The notes beneath the pieces are model-generated. The model had not been told where the DNA came from, did no database searches, and saw nothing but the letters and a program-made list of their open reading frames with translations. A DNA stretch of 17,199 nucleotides from Liolophura sinensis (taxonomy: Eukaryota; Mollusca; Polyplacophora; Chitonida; Chitonidae), in the NCBI RefSeq assembly GCF_032854445.1, contig NW_027018534.1:1-17199 (forward strand), given 5' to 3'. A program made the translations under genes and the position numbers. Below, in pieces: positions 1 to 6,672 of this stretch (position 1 is the stretch's first letter; the number at the start of each line of letters is the position of its first letter).

Positions 1-493
1 GTCTGTGTGTCAGTTTCCTGTGCTGATGTGTTCTCTGCTTTATTGTCTGTTTGTCAGTTTCCTGTGCTGATGTGTTCTCTGCTTTATTGTCTGTGTGTCA
101 GTTTCCTGTGCTGATGTGTTCTCTGCTTTATTGTCTGTTTGTCAGTTTCCTATGCTGATGTGTTTTTTGCTTTATTGTCTGTTTGTCAGTTTCCTGTGCT
201 GATGTGTTCTCTGCTTTATTGTCTGTGTGTCAGTTTCCTGTGCTGATGTGTTCTCTGCTTTATTGTCTGTTTGTCAGTTTCTTGTGCTGATGTGTTCTTT
301 GCTTTATTGTCTGTTTGTCAGTTTCCTGTGCTGATGTGTTCTTTGCTTTATTGTCTGTTTGTCAGTTTCCTATGCTGATGTGTTCTCTGCTTTATTGTCT
401 GTTTGTCAGTTTCCTGTGCTGATGTCTGTTTGTCAATTTCCTGTGCTGATGTGTTCTCTGCTTTATTGTCTGTTTGTCAGTTTCCTGTGCTGA
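1..493. repeat. 44-bp minisatellite array, left end outside window
   Basis: Head-to-tail units of 44 bp begin at 1, 45, 89, 133, 177, 221, 265, 309 and 353. They are followed by a shortened 27-bp unit at 397, a full unit at 424 and a partial last unit at 468-493. Each unit reads gtctgt(g/t)tgtcagtttcc, then tgtgctgatgtg, then ttctctgctttatt. Units differ at only a few positions (gtgtgtc/tttgtc, ctgtg/ctatg, tctctg/tctttg/tttttg). The first base of the window is already in phase with the unit, so the array probably extends to the left. The plus strand is strongly T-rich. The period is not a multiple of three and no long frame is open. Confidence 0.97.
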
Positions 494-592
494 AGTTTGA
501 TACACTTTCGTAAGTACACAAAAGAAACATTGCCAACGTTTTCTTTTTATGAGACTTCACAAAAAACTCTTAACCTGCCCTATATTCTGAAT
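494..592. other. Spacer between two minisatellites
   Basis: This is unremarkable AT-rich sequence. At its right end, about 569-592 (cttaacctgccctatattc...), it resembles the 39-bp unit that follows but lacks about 13 bp of it, so it is probably a decayed edge copy of the next array. Confidence 0.6.
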
Positions 593-992
593 CAGAATTA
601 AGCTGCCCTATATACAGGTGGAGGAATCAGTCAGAATTAAGCTGCCCTATATACAGGTGGAGGAATCAGTCAGAATTAAGCTGCCCTGTATACAGGTGGA
701 GGGATCAGCCAGAATTAAGCTGCCCTGTATACAGGTGGAGGGATCAGCCAGAATTAAGCTGCCCTGTATACAGGTGGATGAATCAGTCAGAATTAAGCTG
801 CCCTGTATACAGGTGGAGGGATCAGTCAGAATTAAGCTGCCCTGTATACAGGTGGATGAATCAGTCAGAATTAAGCTGCCCTATATACAGGTGGAGGAAT
901 CAGTCAGAATTAAGCTGCCCTGTATACAGATGGAGGAATCAGTCAGAATTAAGCTGCCCTATATACAGGTGGAGGAATCAGTCAGAATTAAG
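593..992. repeat. 39-bp minisatellite array
   Basis: Ten full 39-bp units start at 593, 632, 671, 710, 749, 788, 827, 866, 905 and 944, with a partial eleventh from 983. The unit is cagaattaagctgccct followed by (g/a)tatacaggtgga and (g/t)g(a/g)atcag(t/c). Units with the G variant contain the perfect 12-bp palindrome CCTGTATACAGG; the A variant (CCTATATACAGG) breaks it. The period equals 13 codons and the unit lacks stops in two plus-strand frames, which creates long repetitive open frames (618-1031 and 778-1020). The first of these has only a GTG at its start. I regard both as by-products of the repeat, not genes. Confidence 0.97.
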
Positions 993-1637
993 CGAAATAT
1001 CTCAGTTGAAAAAAAGGTAAATTTGGGGTGAAATACAGTGTACTGGGTTATGGATATGTATGTATTTGTTTTGTTTTTCTTTTGCTGGGTGTTACGTTGT
1101 ATTTTCTCTTTCAAGTGTTTGCATGCCTTAAACATCTGCATCCTTTTTAATCTAGACGTTGTAAAATATACATGTACACTGTAAGTGACTTACAATTTTG
1201 AACAAAAGGGTACATTTTTAGGAGCAAATGTATGATTTATAATATTACCCTTGGTGCTTAAACTTGCTGTAGGCCTGTTGAAAGGAGTATAAAATCTTGT
1301 ACTAGCCTTTGTGTCAAGTGTAAAGGCCTATAAATGCAAAAAAAAAAAAAACAGCCTTGTTGTATGTTTGTATGCAGTGAAGCATTAGTGCTTGCATGGT
1401 GAGTTTGGGACTAACATATTCAAGTAATTAAAATCTTACTGACCAACGTTTTTGTTAAAAATTAAGACAACGATGCCCATAATATCCTGGAACAAAAGGT
1501 AGTTATTAATATGTATATCTGCTTCATTGACATGCTAAAGTTAAGAATAAAAAAAAAAACAATTTGCAGGGGCTATTACATTCCTCAAGAGATTGGATGT
1601 TGTCTTGCAAAAAGTTCTCCTGCTAAGTGAATGGTAT
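993..1637. other. Gene-free AT-rich spacer, possibly intronic
   Basis: No coding frame, RNA gene or dispersed repeat could be recognised here. It contains a run of 14 A at 1338-1351 and a second A-rich run around 1549-1560. If the terminal exon proposed at 2300 is real, this stretch belongs to the upstream intron. Confidence 0.5.
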
Positions 1638-2140
1638 AGAGATGTGAAGGTACATCCTGAAGGTCTAATTACAAAGCATTGAAATGTGAAGGTACATCCT
1701 GAAGGTGTAATTTTAAAGCATTGAGATGTAAAGGTACATCCTGAAGATGTAATTGTAAAGCATTGAGATGTGAAGGTACATCCTGAAGGTGTAATTGTAA
1801 AGCATTGAGATACACAGGTACATACTGAAGGTGTAATTGTAAAGCATTGAGATGTACAGGTACATCCTGAAGGTGTAATTGTAAAGTGTTGGGATGTAAA
1901 GGTACATACTGAAGGTGTAATTACAAAGCATTGAGATGTGAAGGTACATCCTGAAGGTGTGATTACAAAGCGTTGAGATATATAGGTACATCCTGAATGT
2001 GTAATTGTAAAGCATTGAGATATACAGGTACATTCTGAAGGTGTACTTGCAAGGCATTGGCATGTGAAGGTGTAATTGCAAAGCATTGAGATGTGAAGGT
2101 ACATCCTGAAGGTGTAATGTAATTACAAAACATTGAGATG
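1638..2140. repeat. 42-bp minisatellite array
   Basis: The landmark ggtaca(t/)c recurs at 1649, 1691, 1733, 1775, 1817, 1859, 1901, 1943, 1985 and 2027, exactly 42 bp apart. A shortened unit follows (gaaggtgtaattg, near 2066), and the landmark reappears at 2098. The unit reads gcattgagatgtgaag, gtacatcctgaagg, tgtaattgtaaa. Units differ by substitutions (gtgaagg/tacacagg/gtaaagg, tcctg/tactg). The period is 14 codons and the minus strand is open, giving overlapping minus-strand frames (1541-2104 and 1713-2159) of a 14-residue Met/Tyr/Cys-rich repeat. These are judged spurious: two frames are equally open, and substitutions between units do not favour silent changes. Confidence 0.96.
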
Positions 2141-2208
2141 TGTACATACGATGGAACATGTATGCATTGCTGGTGCAGTTACAAAATGTTGAGATTTTGT
2201 GGTACCTT
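2141..2208. repeat. Decayed copies of the 42-bp unit
   Basis: The sequence continues the theme of the preceding array in degraded form (gatgtgtacatacgatgg at about 2137-2154, then gttacaaaatgttgagat and a ggtacc near 2200). This is a typical decayed array edge. The right limit is approximate. Confidence 0.55.
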
Positions 2209-2280
2209 TTCTTCCATATTAAAATGAAGCATTCAGGAGTGAGGGTTCAGCTTGGAGTTGATATTAAATTAAAACCTATC

Positions 2281-2299
2281 TCTTATTTGTTTAATACAG
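2281..2299 (+). promoter_or_regulatory. Candidate 3' splice site (intron end)
   Basis: A pyrimidine-rich, T-dominated tract (tcttatttgtttaatacag) ends in AG at 2298-2299 and is followed by G, a good match to a metazoan acceptor site. All three frames downstream close within 32 nt and a long AT-rich stretch follows, as expected for a last exon. The matching donor would lie left of the window or in the minisatellite-rich region. Confidence 0.45.
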
Positions 2300-2331
2300 G
2301 AAGAAGCCAATTGAGTAAAGAGAGAGACTGA
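2300..2331 (+). CDS. Candidate terminal coding exon (end of an unidentified gene)
   Basis: This is inferred from position, not homology. From the acceptor AG at 2298-2299, the three possible phases read E-E-A-N-stop (TGA 2312-2314), K-K-P-I-E-stop (TAA 2316-2318) or R-S-Q-L-S-K-E-R-D-stop (TGA 2329-2331). The last is basic and Ser/Arg/Lys-rich, but nothing identifies a family. The phase is unknown because the upstream exon is not in view. Support comes from the splice-site context and from the following 2.3 kb, which looks like a 3' UTR with Pumilio sites and a poly(A) signal. An upstream ATG frame at 2140 running into this exon would start inside decayed minisatellite and is not believed. 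The alternative is that the region is simply intergenic. Confidence 0.33.
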
Positions 2332-2392
2332 CAGATCCCTGTTGGAAGACTGTGATCAAGAGAAGAGAAAACCGAAAATACTCCAACTATAC

Positions 2393-2441
2393 TGTATATA
2401 GCACCAAGTTTTTGTACATAAACTGTCTTTTTTTGTAAATA
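2393..2441 (+). promoter_or_regulatory. Cluster of three Pumilio response elements
   Basis: Three matches to the Pumilio/PUF RNA-binding consensus UGUANAUA lie in 49 nt: TGTATATA at 2393-2400, TGTACATA at 2413-2420 and TGTAAATA at 2434-2441, spaced 20 and 21 nt apart. PUF proteins bind such octamers in 3' UTRs to repress or destabilise mRNAs. The cluster begins about 60 nt after the candidate stop codons. A fourth isolated match occurs at 3890-3897. The motif is visible; function depends on this region being transcribed as a 3' UTR on the plus strand. Confidence 0.5.
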
Positions 2442-2455
2442 TCTGATATCCCAAA

Positions 2456-2461
2456 ATTAAA
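2456..2461 (+). promoter_or_regulatory. Possible proximal poly(A) signal ATTAAA
   Basis: ATTAAA, the commonest variant of AATAAA, lies just after the Pumilio-site cluster. If used, it would give a short 3' UTR of about 150 nt that still contains all three clustered sites. AT-rich sequence makes chance occurrence likely. Confidence 0.2.
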
Positions 2462-4214
2462 TCTGTTGCAAAGTTAGCTGTATTCATTGTATAAAATAGA
2501 AAAGTGCATGTTTGCGCAAACAGGCACATGTAAATCTTTTTGATTTAAAATTGAATTGAATCTTGTCCAAAGTATTTTTAGATGTCTTCACATATACATG
2601 TATTTTGTGATAGCTTGTATTTTGAACAACAGTTTAGTGCAAAGGAATGGTTGACTTCAGTCCATATATGTGTACCAATGTCCATGTATCATTCCACCTT
2701 TTGTGATTTCAGTTTACATAGCCTCAGTCTTCAGTTGGGAGGGAAAGAAAAAGGTCCAATTCCACTGAGCCATTTCTGACTGAAGTCAAAATTTAAAATT
2801 TTTCTACAATGCTCAGTTTTTGGTATCGGCACTGAAAGTTGAAATTTGAATACATTTGGCTTAAGATAACACTGATGAGCGGCACAAAATTTTGCTTTAT
2901 TAAACCGAAAAGTAATCTTTAAGATCATATTTCAAATTTTGTCCGTCAAAAATGTTTTTGTGAAATGGGTCCCTAAATTGTAAGTACTGGACGCAACCAT
3001 TGATTTTTGCTTTTTTCTTTAAATTGATTGATATTGTCACCTAGCTGAGAATAACAGTTGAGACACAATTTAGCCATGGATATGTACCGGTGCATGACAT
3101 CCATGTAACATGACTTTTCTTGTACTAGTTGCTTTTTCAGACAATCCACATGATTTAAAAGTAAAAATTTTAGAAGATAAGGTTAGATCCTTTATTTTTG
3201 GATAATGACTGGTTTCGTGTAATAGATGTACTTACCCTTGTTAAACTATAAGCTTTGTCCAGCATTGATCAAAGAAAGCGTCATTGATGTCAAAAGGGCC
3301 TTACTCTGTTTTAAAACGTTTGGACCAAACATTTTTGTACCAAGGACAAATTTTATAGCAGTTTGATGCCTTACTCTCTTTGTAATACACTCAATGTTGT
3401 AACATGCAACTTACAGCCAAACCATCCACTCTTAATTTCCATCATGGCCTAGCCAGCAGAGTGATGGGTGCTGTTGTTTGATAAGCCTGATCTCAACGGC
3501 TTGTTGTTGACTTGAAGCACCTGTCCATGACATAAATATTCTAGATCAGTACCTCTAGCTTTGACATTCCACTAGCTTGTCATTCAGTGATGATGGATGA
3601 AATACGACTTCCCGAAGGCTCAATTTCATAACCACTGAAACATACCGGTACTAGTAAATTATGAAGTTACAATACTTTTTACATTTTCACATGTATAAGA
3701 CTTTCTGGTCAAATTTATTTCTAATGCATATGTACTAGTATCAATGGTTTTAACATGTGTTTTATAGAAGATGATAAATACAGTTTAAGTATCATGTCTT
3801 TCCGTCACATTTTACCATACTTTGGTGCTCCAGTGAGTAATATAGCTATCATTATGTCCAGCTGATCAGGATACCTATCTGTCTGTTCCTGTAAATAGCT
3901 TAAATTTTAAGTTATTTGACTTCACAATTTGATGTTCTGAATCATGTATATGTTCAGCTTCATTAATACCTCAATCAGTTCTGCGCAGTTGACATAAGTA
4001 AAACTGTTGGAATATTTTGTTAGAAAATGGACATATTTCTCCACCCAAAAAAAAGAAAAAGAAAAGATAAATGCAATCTTCCTATTTTTAAATATTATAT
4101 TAGTATGAGATGCCTACGTGTGAATGTGTATCATCAGTTCGCAGCCATGCACATCCCATAAGCCTTCAGTGACCCGTCAACTCCTGAATTTTTCAATATA
4201 ATTTAGCACATTTT

Positions 4215-4250
4215 GTTGACGATTGTGGAAATGTTGACGATTGTGGAAAT
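4215..4250. repeat. 18-bp tandem duplication
   Basis: gttgacgattgtggaaat occurs twice without a gap (4215-4232 and 4233-4250), and gtggac follows as a partial third unit. This is a small, recent, exact duplication. Confidence 0.95.
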
Positions 4251-4598
4251 GTGGACATCTGAGTGTGACATGTCTGAATACAACTATGTCTGGGAGAATT
4301 TCTGTTCTCTTTAGTTCATGTAGTTTGTCGTAAGTTCAATATCAAATTACATATCGCATGCTAACTTGGTTTACATGCAAATCACTGCTAACGTCAGTTT
4401 TTCATCAGGTTTTAATTGTCACATTTTAATGTGGTAGTTGTTCAGTTACCTATATAAACATTTTTTTCTTTAACAAATCTATGCGTACATGTCCTACCAG
4501 CTAAGTGAATGTAATTTGTTTTGTTTTTTCTTGTTTTTTTTTTTTTCATTCTTCCATAAAAGTGCAAAGATTTATACTGACTGACATTCCGTTTTCAG

Positions 4599-4629
4599 AA
4601 TAAATGATGCAATTCCTTGAACAATTAAA
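4599..4629 (+). terminator. Candidate poly(A) signal pair
   Basis: AATAAA at 4599-4604 is followed by ATTAAA at 4624-4629, with a T-rich stretch (gtttgttttagtc) just downstream that could serve as the GU/U-rich element. Cleavage would be expected around 4635-4650. This is a plausible end for the long 3' UTR proposed upstream. Confidence 0.4.
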
Positions 4630-4670
4630 GTCGTTTGTTTTAGTCTATCTCAGGTTCCGGGTTCATAGAA

Positions 4671-4781
4671 GTTTGGAACAAAATGGCCGTCATTTACTAG
4701 AGTAAATCAAGTAAATCATAGATGTAAAACTTTAGAATGGTTTGGAACAAAATGGCCGTCATTTACTAGAGTAAATCAAGT
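4671..4781. repeat. 42-bp direct repeat pair, 69 bp apart
   Basis: An identical 42-bp segment beginning gtttggaacaaaatgg occurs at 4671-4712 and 4740-4781. The 27 bp between them begins with aaatca, echoing the end of the repeat (gtaaatcaagtaaatca). The pair lies just past the candidate poly(A) site. Confidence 0.96.
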
Positions 4782-4879
4782 TTAATGAGCCAAGAAAAAA
4801 ACATAGCCTCTCACCAGTTACCTGGCTTTTGTAATTTCATTGGTGCTTCATACACATGATAGCACAATAAATATATATG
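4782..4879. other. Short AT-rich spacer, nothing recognised
   Basis: Single-copy AT-rich sequence with an (AT)-rich patch near 4868-4878. No gene or repeat could be recognised. Confidence 0.6.
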
Positions 4880-5215
4880 AACGTGTGCTTGGGGTTTAAA
4901 TGTCATACTTAACAATCTTTCAGTCATATAACGACGAGGACTCATTAGGTGTGTGGACGTATAAAGTGTCTTCTTGTGGCAAGGTGAGTCAATGTAGGCC
5001 TAAGCTGCCAAAGTACTGCTGTCACTGAAGTATCGTGCCAAAAACACCAGATATGAAGCCCAACCTAGTCCATTATACTGACAGCCAACCAGTCATGATT
5101 CCTTGCTCTAACCTCTCCTTGCTGAGCGCCAAGCAAGGCAGCAGCAAGTCCCATTTTTAAGGTCTTTGGTATAACCTGACATGGGTTTGATCTCGCAACC
5201 TCCCGACTTAACACA
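4880..5215 (-). mobile_element. SINE-like dispersed repeat, minus orientation
   Basis: Read on the minus strand, this shares its order of blocks with the plus-strand element at 6060-6395: cttggcg(c/t)tcagca, gactggttg, gtcagtataa(t/c)gg, a tcagtga/aggtgaagcag segment, then gtcatatgac and aaaccccaag near the end. On the plus strand these appear in reverse, with gcttggggttt at 4887-4897, cagtcatataacgacg near 4921, ccattatactgacag at 5070 and gctgagcgccaagc at 5121. A GAGATCAAACCC-like motif (minus strand, from about 5183-5194) resembles a tRNA B box, suggesting a tRNA-derived head. I recognise the family as widespread in molluscan DNA. The simple-sequence tail is eroded, and the open frame at 5108-5293 is spurious. 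Confidence 0.72.
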
Positions 5216-5317
5216 AAACGAGTCTGCTGGAAATGCACGACAATCTAAATGTACATCTACATGCCAAATCTCCCTAATGATGATAAGATTCAACTAAAAC
5301 AGCAGGACAGTTGAACA

Positions 5318-5530
5318 AAATACGGCTGAAGTTTATTTATTTATTTATTTTATAGTTGTTTCACACTACACCAAAGAACTTTTTTCACACATAACCGTTG
5401 AGGTCAATGTTAACATGGACACTGTATGGATGGAGGAAACCAGACTATGGATGGAGGAAACCAGTCTGTATGGATGGAGGAAACCAGATGGTACGGATGG
5501 AGGAAACCAGACTGCCCGGAGTAAAATCAC
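5318..5530 (-). mobile_element. Old, diverged copy of the TAAA-tailed SINE
   Basis: The (TTTA)n run at 5332-5351 followed by gttgtttcac, ac(a/)caccaaagaactttttt, acataaccg, a gttaacatgg-like block and atggatggaggaaacc parallels the copy at 17054-17199 (gatgtttcatgctgtactcaag, attatacgac, cagcattatgg, aggaaacc). On the minus strand the TTTA run becomes a TAAA-type tail. Divergence is high and the right part (after about 5513) is hard to follow. The ggatggaggaaacc segment has been amplified in place, as described separately. Confidence 0.6.
5421..5513. repeat. Four-copy 21-23 bp minisatellite inside a SINE relic
   Basis: The motif at(g)gatggaggaaaccag starts at 5426, 5447, 5470 and 5493 (steps of 21, 23 and 23 bp), with short variable linkers (actat, tctgta, atggta). 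In other copies of the same SINE the equivalent tatggtgagaggaaacc occurs once. Because the steps are not multiples of three, the open frame crossing it (5398-5760) reads the motif in different frames, so that frame is not a gene. Confidence 0.88.
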
Positions 5531-5586
5531 TAAGCTTAGGTGAGCTACAGGGGAAATCTGCCCTGTGTGACATACACATCATGACG

Positions 5587-5623
5587 CATACTCCTCACAG
5601 CGCATGTGCTGCTCTCTACCTTT
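5587..5623. repeat. Left arm of an imperfect inverted repeat
   Basis: The 37 bp from catactcctcacagcgcatg to ctctctaccttt is the reverse complement of 5971-6007 with three mismatches. Weaker similarity extends outward and inward to about 5578-5650. The arms are 347 bp apart, so the whole unit could be a foldback or MITE-like element, but no clear target-site duplication was found. Confidence 0.9.
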
Positions 5624-5970
5624 TGCTTTACGTCACTGCCACGACCAGTACATTTTTGTACAGAAATCTTGAACAACGCCGAGGTCACTTGGGTCATGGT
5701 GATGAGGCAAGAAGAGATTTTAGAAAACACAAACAATCCTGTCTCAACCTTTGTCTCTAATAATACTTTATACACTTGCACTCTCTATATCTAGAGTATG
5801 TACAACATGACTTTAACCAAAACCTAAAACAATTTAATTGATGAATGTTTTCTTAAATTGTTCCACGGGAGGAGACAAGTGATGAGCGATGCTAAGCCTA
5901 TAAACAAGTCTGCGTGTATCTCACGGCCTCCAAAGGTCAAGCTTGTCTATTGGTGGCATTGATATAACCG
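5624..5970. other. Interior between inverted-repeat arms, no gene seen
   Basis: Mixed-composition sequence without a believable coding frame. The short frames at 5545-5781 (minus) and 5606-5794 (plus) overlap each other and the repeat arm. No transposase or RNA gene could be recognised. Confidence 0.55.
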
Positions 5971-6007
5971 AAAGGTAGAGAGCGACGCATGCGCTGTGAG
6001 GAGTATG
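5971..6007. repeat. Right arm of the imperfect inverted repeat
   Basis: aaaggtagagagcgacgcat, gcgctgtgaggagtatg pairs with 5587-5623 (34 of 37 positions). It lies about 50 bp upstream of the plus-strand SINE-like element and could belong to a larger compound element. Confidence 0.9.
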
Positions 6008-6059
6008 ATCATGACATCAGCAGGTATCTTTATGGTCAAGCTGGCCACAATGAATCAGT

Positions 6060-6395
6060 CGGAAGAGAGTCTGCTTCGGGGGCAGTAGATCCTGGGTCAA
6101 TCATGGGTCAGGACACATGCTTAACTTGGCGTTCAGCATTAAGGTGATAGTGCAATGACTGGTTGACCCGTATCAGTATAACGGCTCGGTCAGGGCAGCT
6201 TACCTGCCTTCAGTAAATCCTCTAGGTGAAGCAGCACTAGAAAAAAAAGAGTGGTGGAAATCCATCCTGCAGGAAGGAGGCAAATCACACATACATGCAC
6301 TAAAAGGACCCCTTTGTCGTCATATGACTGAAAAAATGTGAAACCCCAAGCATTCGCTCACTCACTCGCTCACTCACTCACTCACTTACTCACTT
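6060..6395 (+). mobile_element. SINE-like dispersed repeat with (ACTC)n tail, plus orientation
   Basis: The order is: a gggggcagtagatcctgggtcaatc head (the GGGTCAATC resembles a degraded tRNA B box), a conserved core at 6126-6184 (ggcgttcagcattaaggtg, tgactggttgacccg, tatcagtataacgg), cttacctgccttcagtaaat, tgaagcagcactag with an A-run, tggaaatccatcctgcagg, aaaaggacccctttgtcg, tcatatgactgaaaaa, aaaccccaagc, and a simple (ACTC)n-type tail at 6351-6395. A 3' microsatellite tail fits a non-autonomous LINE-mobilised element. The same family lies in minus orientation at 4880-5215. I recognise this block order from molluscan genomes, though I could not check it against a repeat library. The left limit is uncertain. 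Confidence 0.78.
6351..6395. repeat. (ACTC)n microsatellite, SINE tail
   Basis: About ten imperfect tetranucleotide units (cgctcactcactcgctcact...cacttactcac) directly follow aaaccccaag, the expected 3' end of the element. Confidence 0.9.
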
Positions 6396-6595
6396 TTAGC
6401 CAGTAAAAATGCACTTAAACAAGCACATGAAGGCCATAAAATAGGACTTTTGATTCAAACACATTTTTTCCCATGAGAAATTCATCAAACCTCATTAAAA
6501 ATGTGGCTGCAGCTCTATACGCCTATTTTAGAGTGGATAAATCTATCAGAATAAAGCAAAACACTTTACTTTATACAACTGAAAAAACTAAACTT
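6396..6595. other. Left flank of the large satellite, nothing recognised
   Basis: A-rich single-copy sequence with no gene or known repeat. It ends in aacttaaaatgg, entering the first satellite unit without a recognisable junction motif. Confidence 0.6.
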
Positions 6596-6672
6596 AAAAT
6601 GGTGAAGTACAACAGCTAGCATTCAGGAACTTCATGCATCAGCCTGAGCACACAAGAAAACACCAACAACTA
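6596..6672. repeat. Divergent first satellite monomer (77 bp)
   Basis: Instead of tacagtagcctccagg this unit has tacaacagctagcattcagg, four bases longer, and it ends with the one-base-longer caacaacta junction. The second monomer also differs (caatagacttcagg). Divergence concentrated at the edge is typical of satellites homogenised from within. Confidence 0.93.

Larger units (their letters stand above)
2332..4645 (+). other. Candidate long 3' UTR
   Basis: About 2.3 kb of AT-rich single-copy sequence follows the candidate stop codons. It contains UGUANAUA motifs at 2393, 2413, 2434 and 3890, T- and A-rich runs (4050-4067, 4534-4546), an 18-bp tandem duplication at 4215-4250 and a poly(A) signal pair near the right end. 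Open frames within it (for example 2582-2779 and 2731-2928 minus) are short, overlap each other on opposite strands and show no protein-like features. If no gene ends at 2331, this should be read as plain intergenic DNA. Confidence 0.35.

Noticed and set aside
618-1031. 137-codon plus-strand frame of 13-residue repeats (V-E-E-S-V-R-I-K-L-P-C-I-Q type)
   Set aside because: It is an artefact of a 39-bp stop-free unit. It starts at a GTG, a second plus-strand frame is also open (778-1020), and there is no signal peptide, cleavage site or other precursor feature outside the repeat.
1288-1294. TATAAAA box in ggagtataaaatcttg
   Set aside because: It is a single match in AT-rich DNA with no start codon, exon or other promoter element downstream.
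1338-1351. Run of 14 A as the tail of a processed pseudogene
   Set aside because: No gene-like sequence or poly(A) signal precedes it at the right distance and no target-site duplication was found.
1541-2159. Minus-strand frames of 187 and 148 codons with a 14-residue Met/Tyr/Cys-rich repeat
   Set aside because: The 42-bp unit is open in more than one minus-strand frame. The two frames overlap and are related only by a 13-bp slippage deletion, with no sign of selection for protein.
2140-2331. 63-codon frame running into the candidate terminal exon
   Set aside because: Its ATG lies in decayed minisatellite and the frame crosses a strong intron acceptor. Only the last few codons after 2299 could be coding.
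5108-5293. 61-codon minus-strand frame
   Set aside because: It lies within the minus-oriented SINE-like element and its tRNA-like head, so it is not a gene.
5398-5760. 120-codon plus-strand frame with W-R-K-P motifs
   Set aside because: It begins in a SINE relic and crosses a 21-23 bp tandem repeat in changing frames; the rest overlaps an inverted-repeat arm and equally long frames on the other strand.
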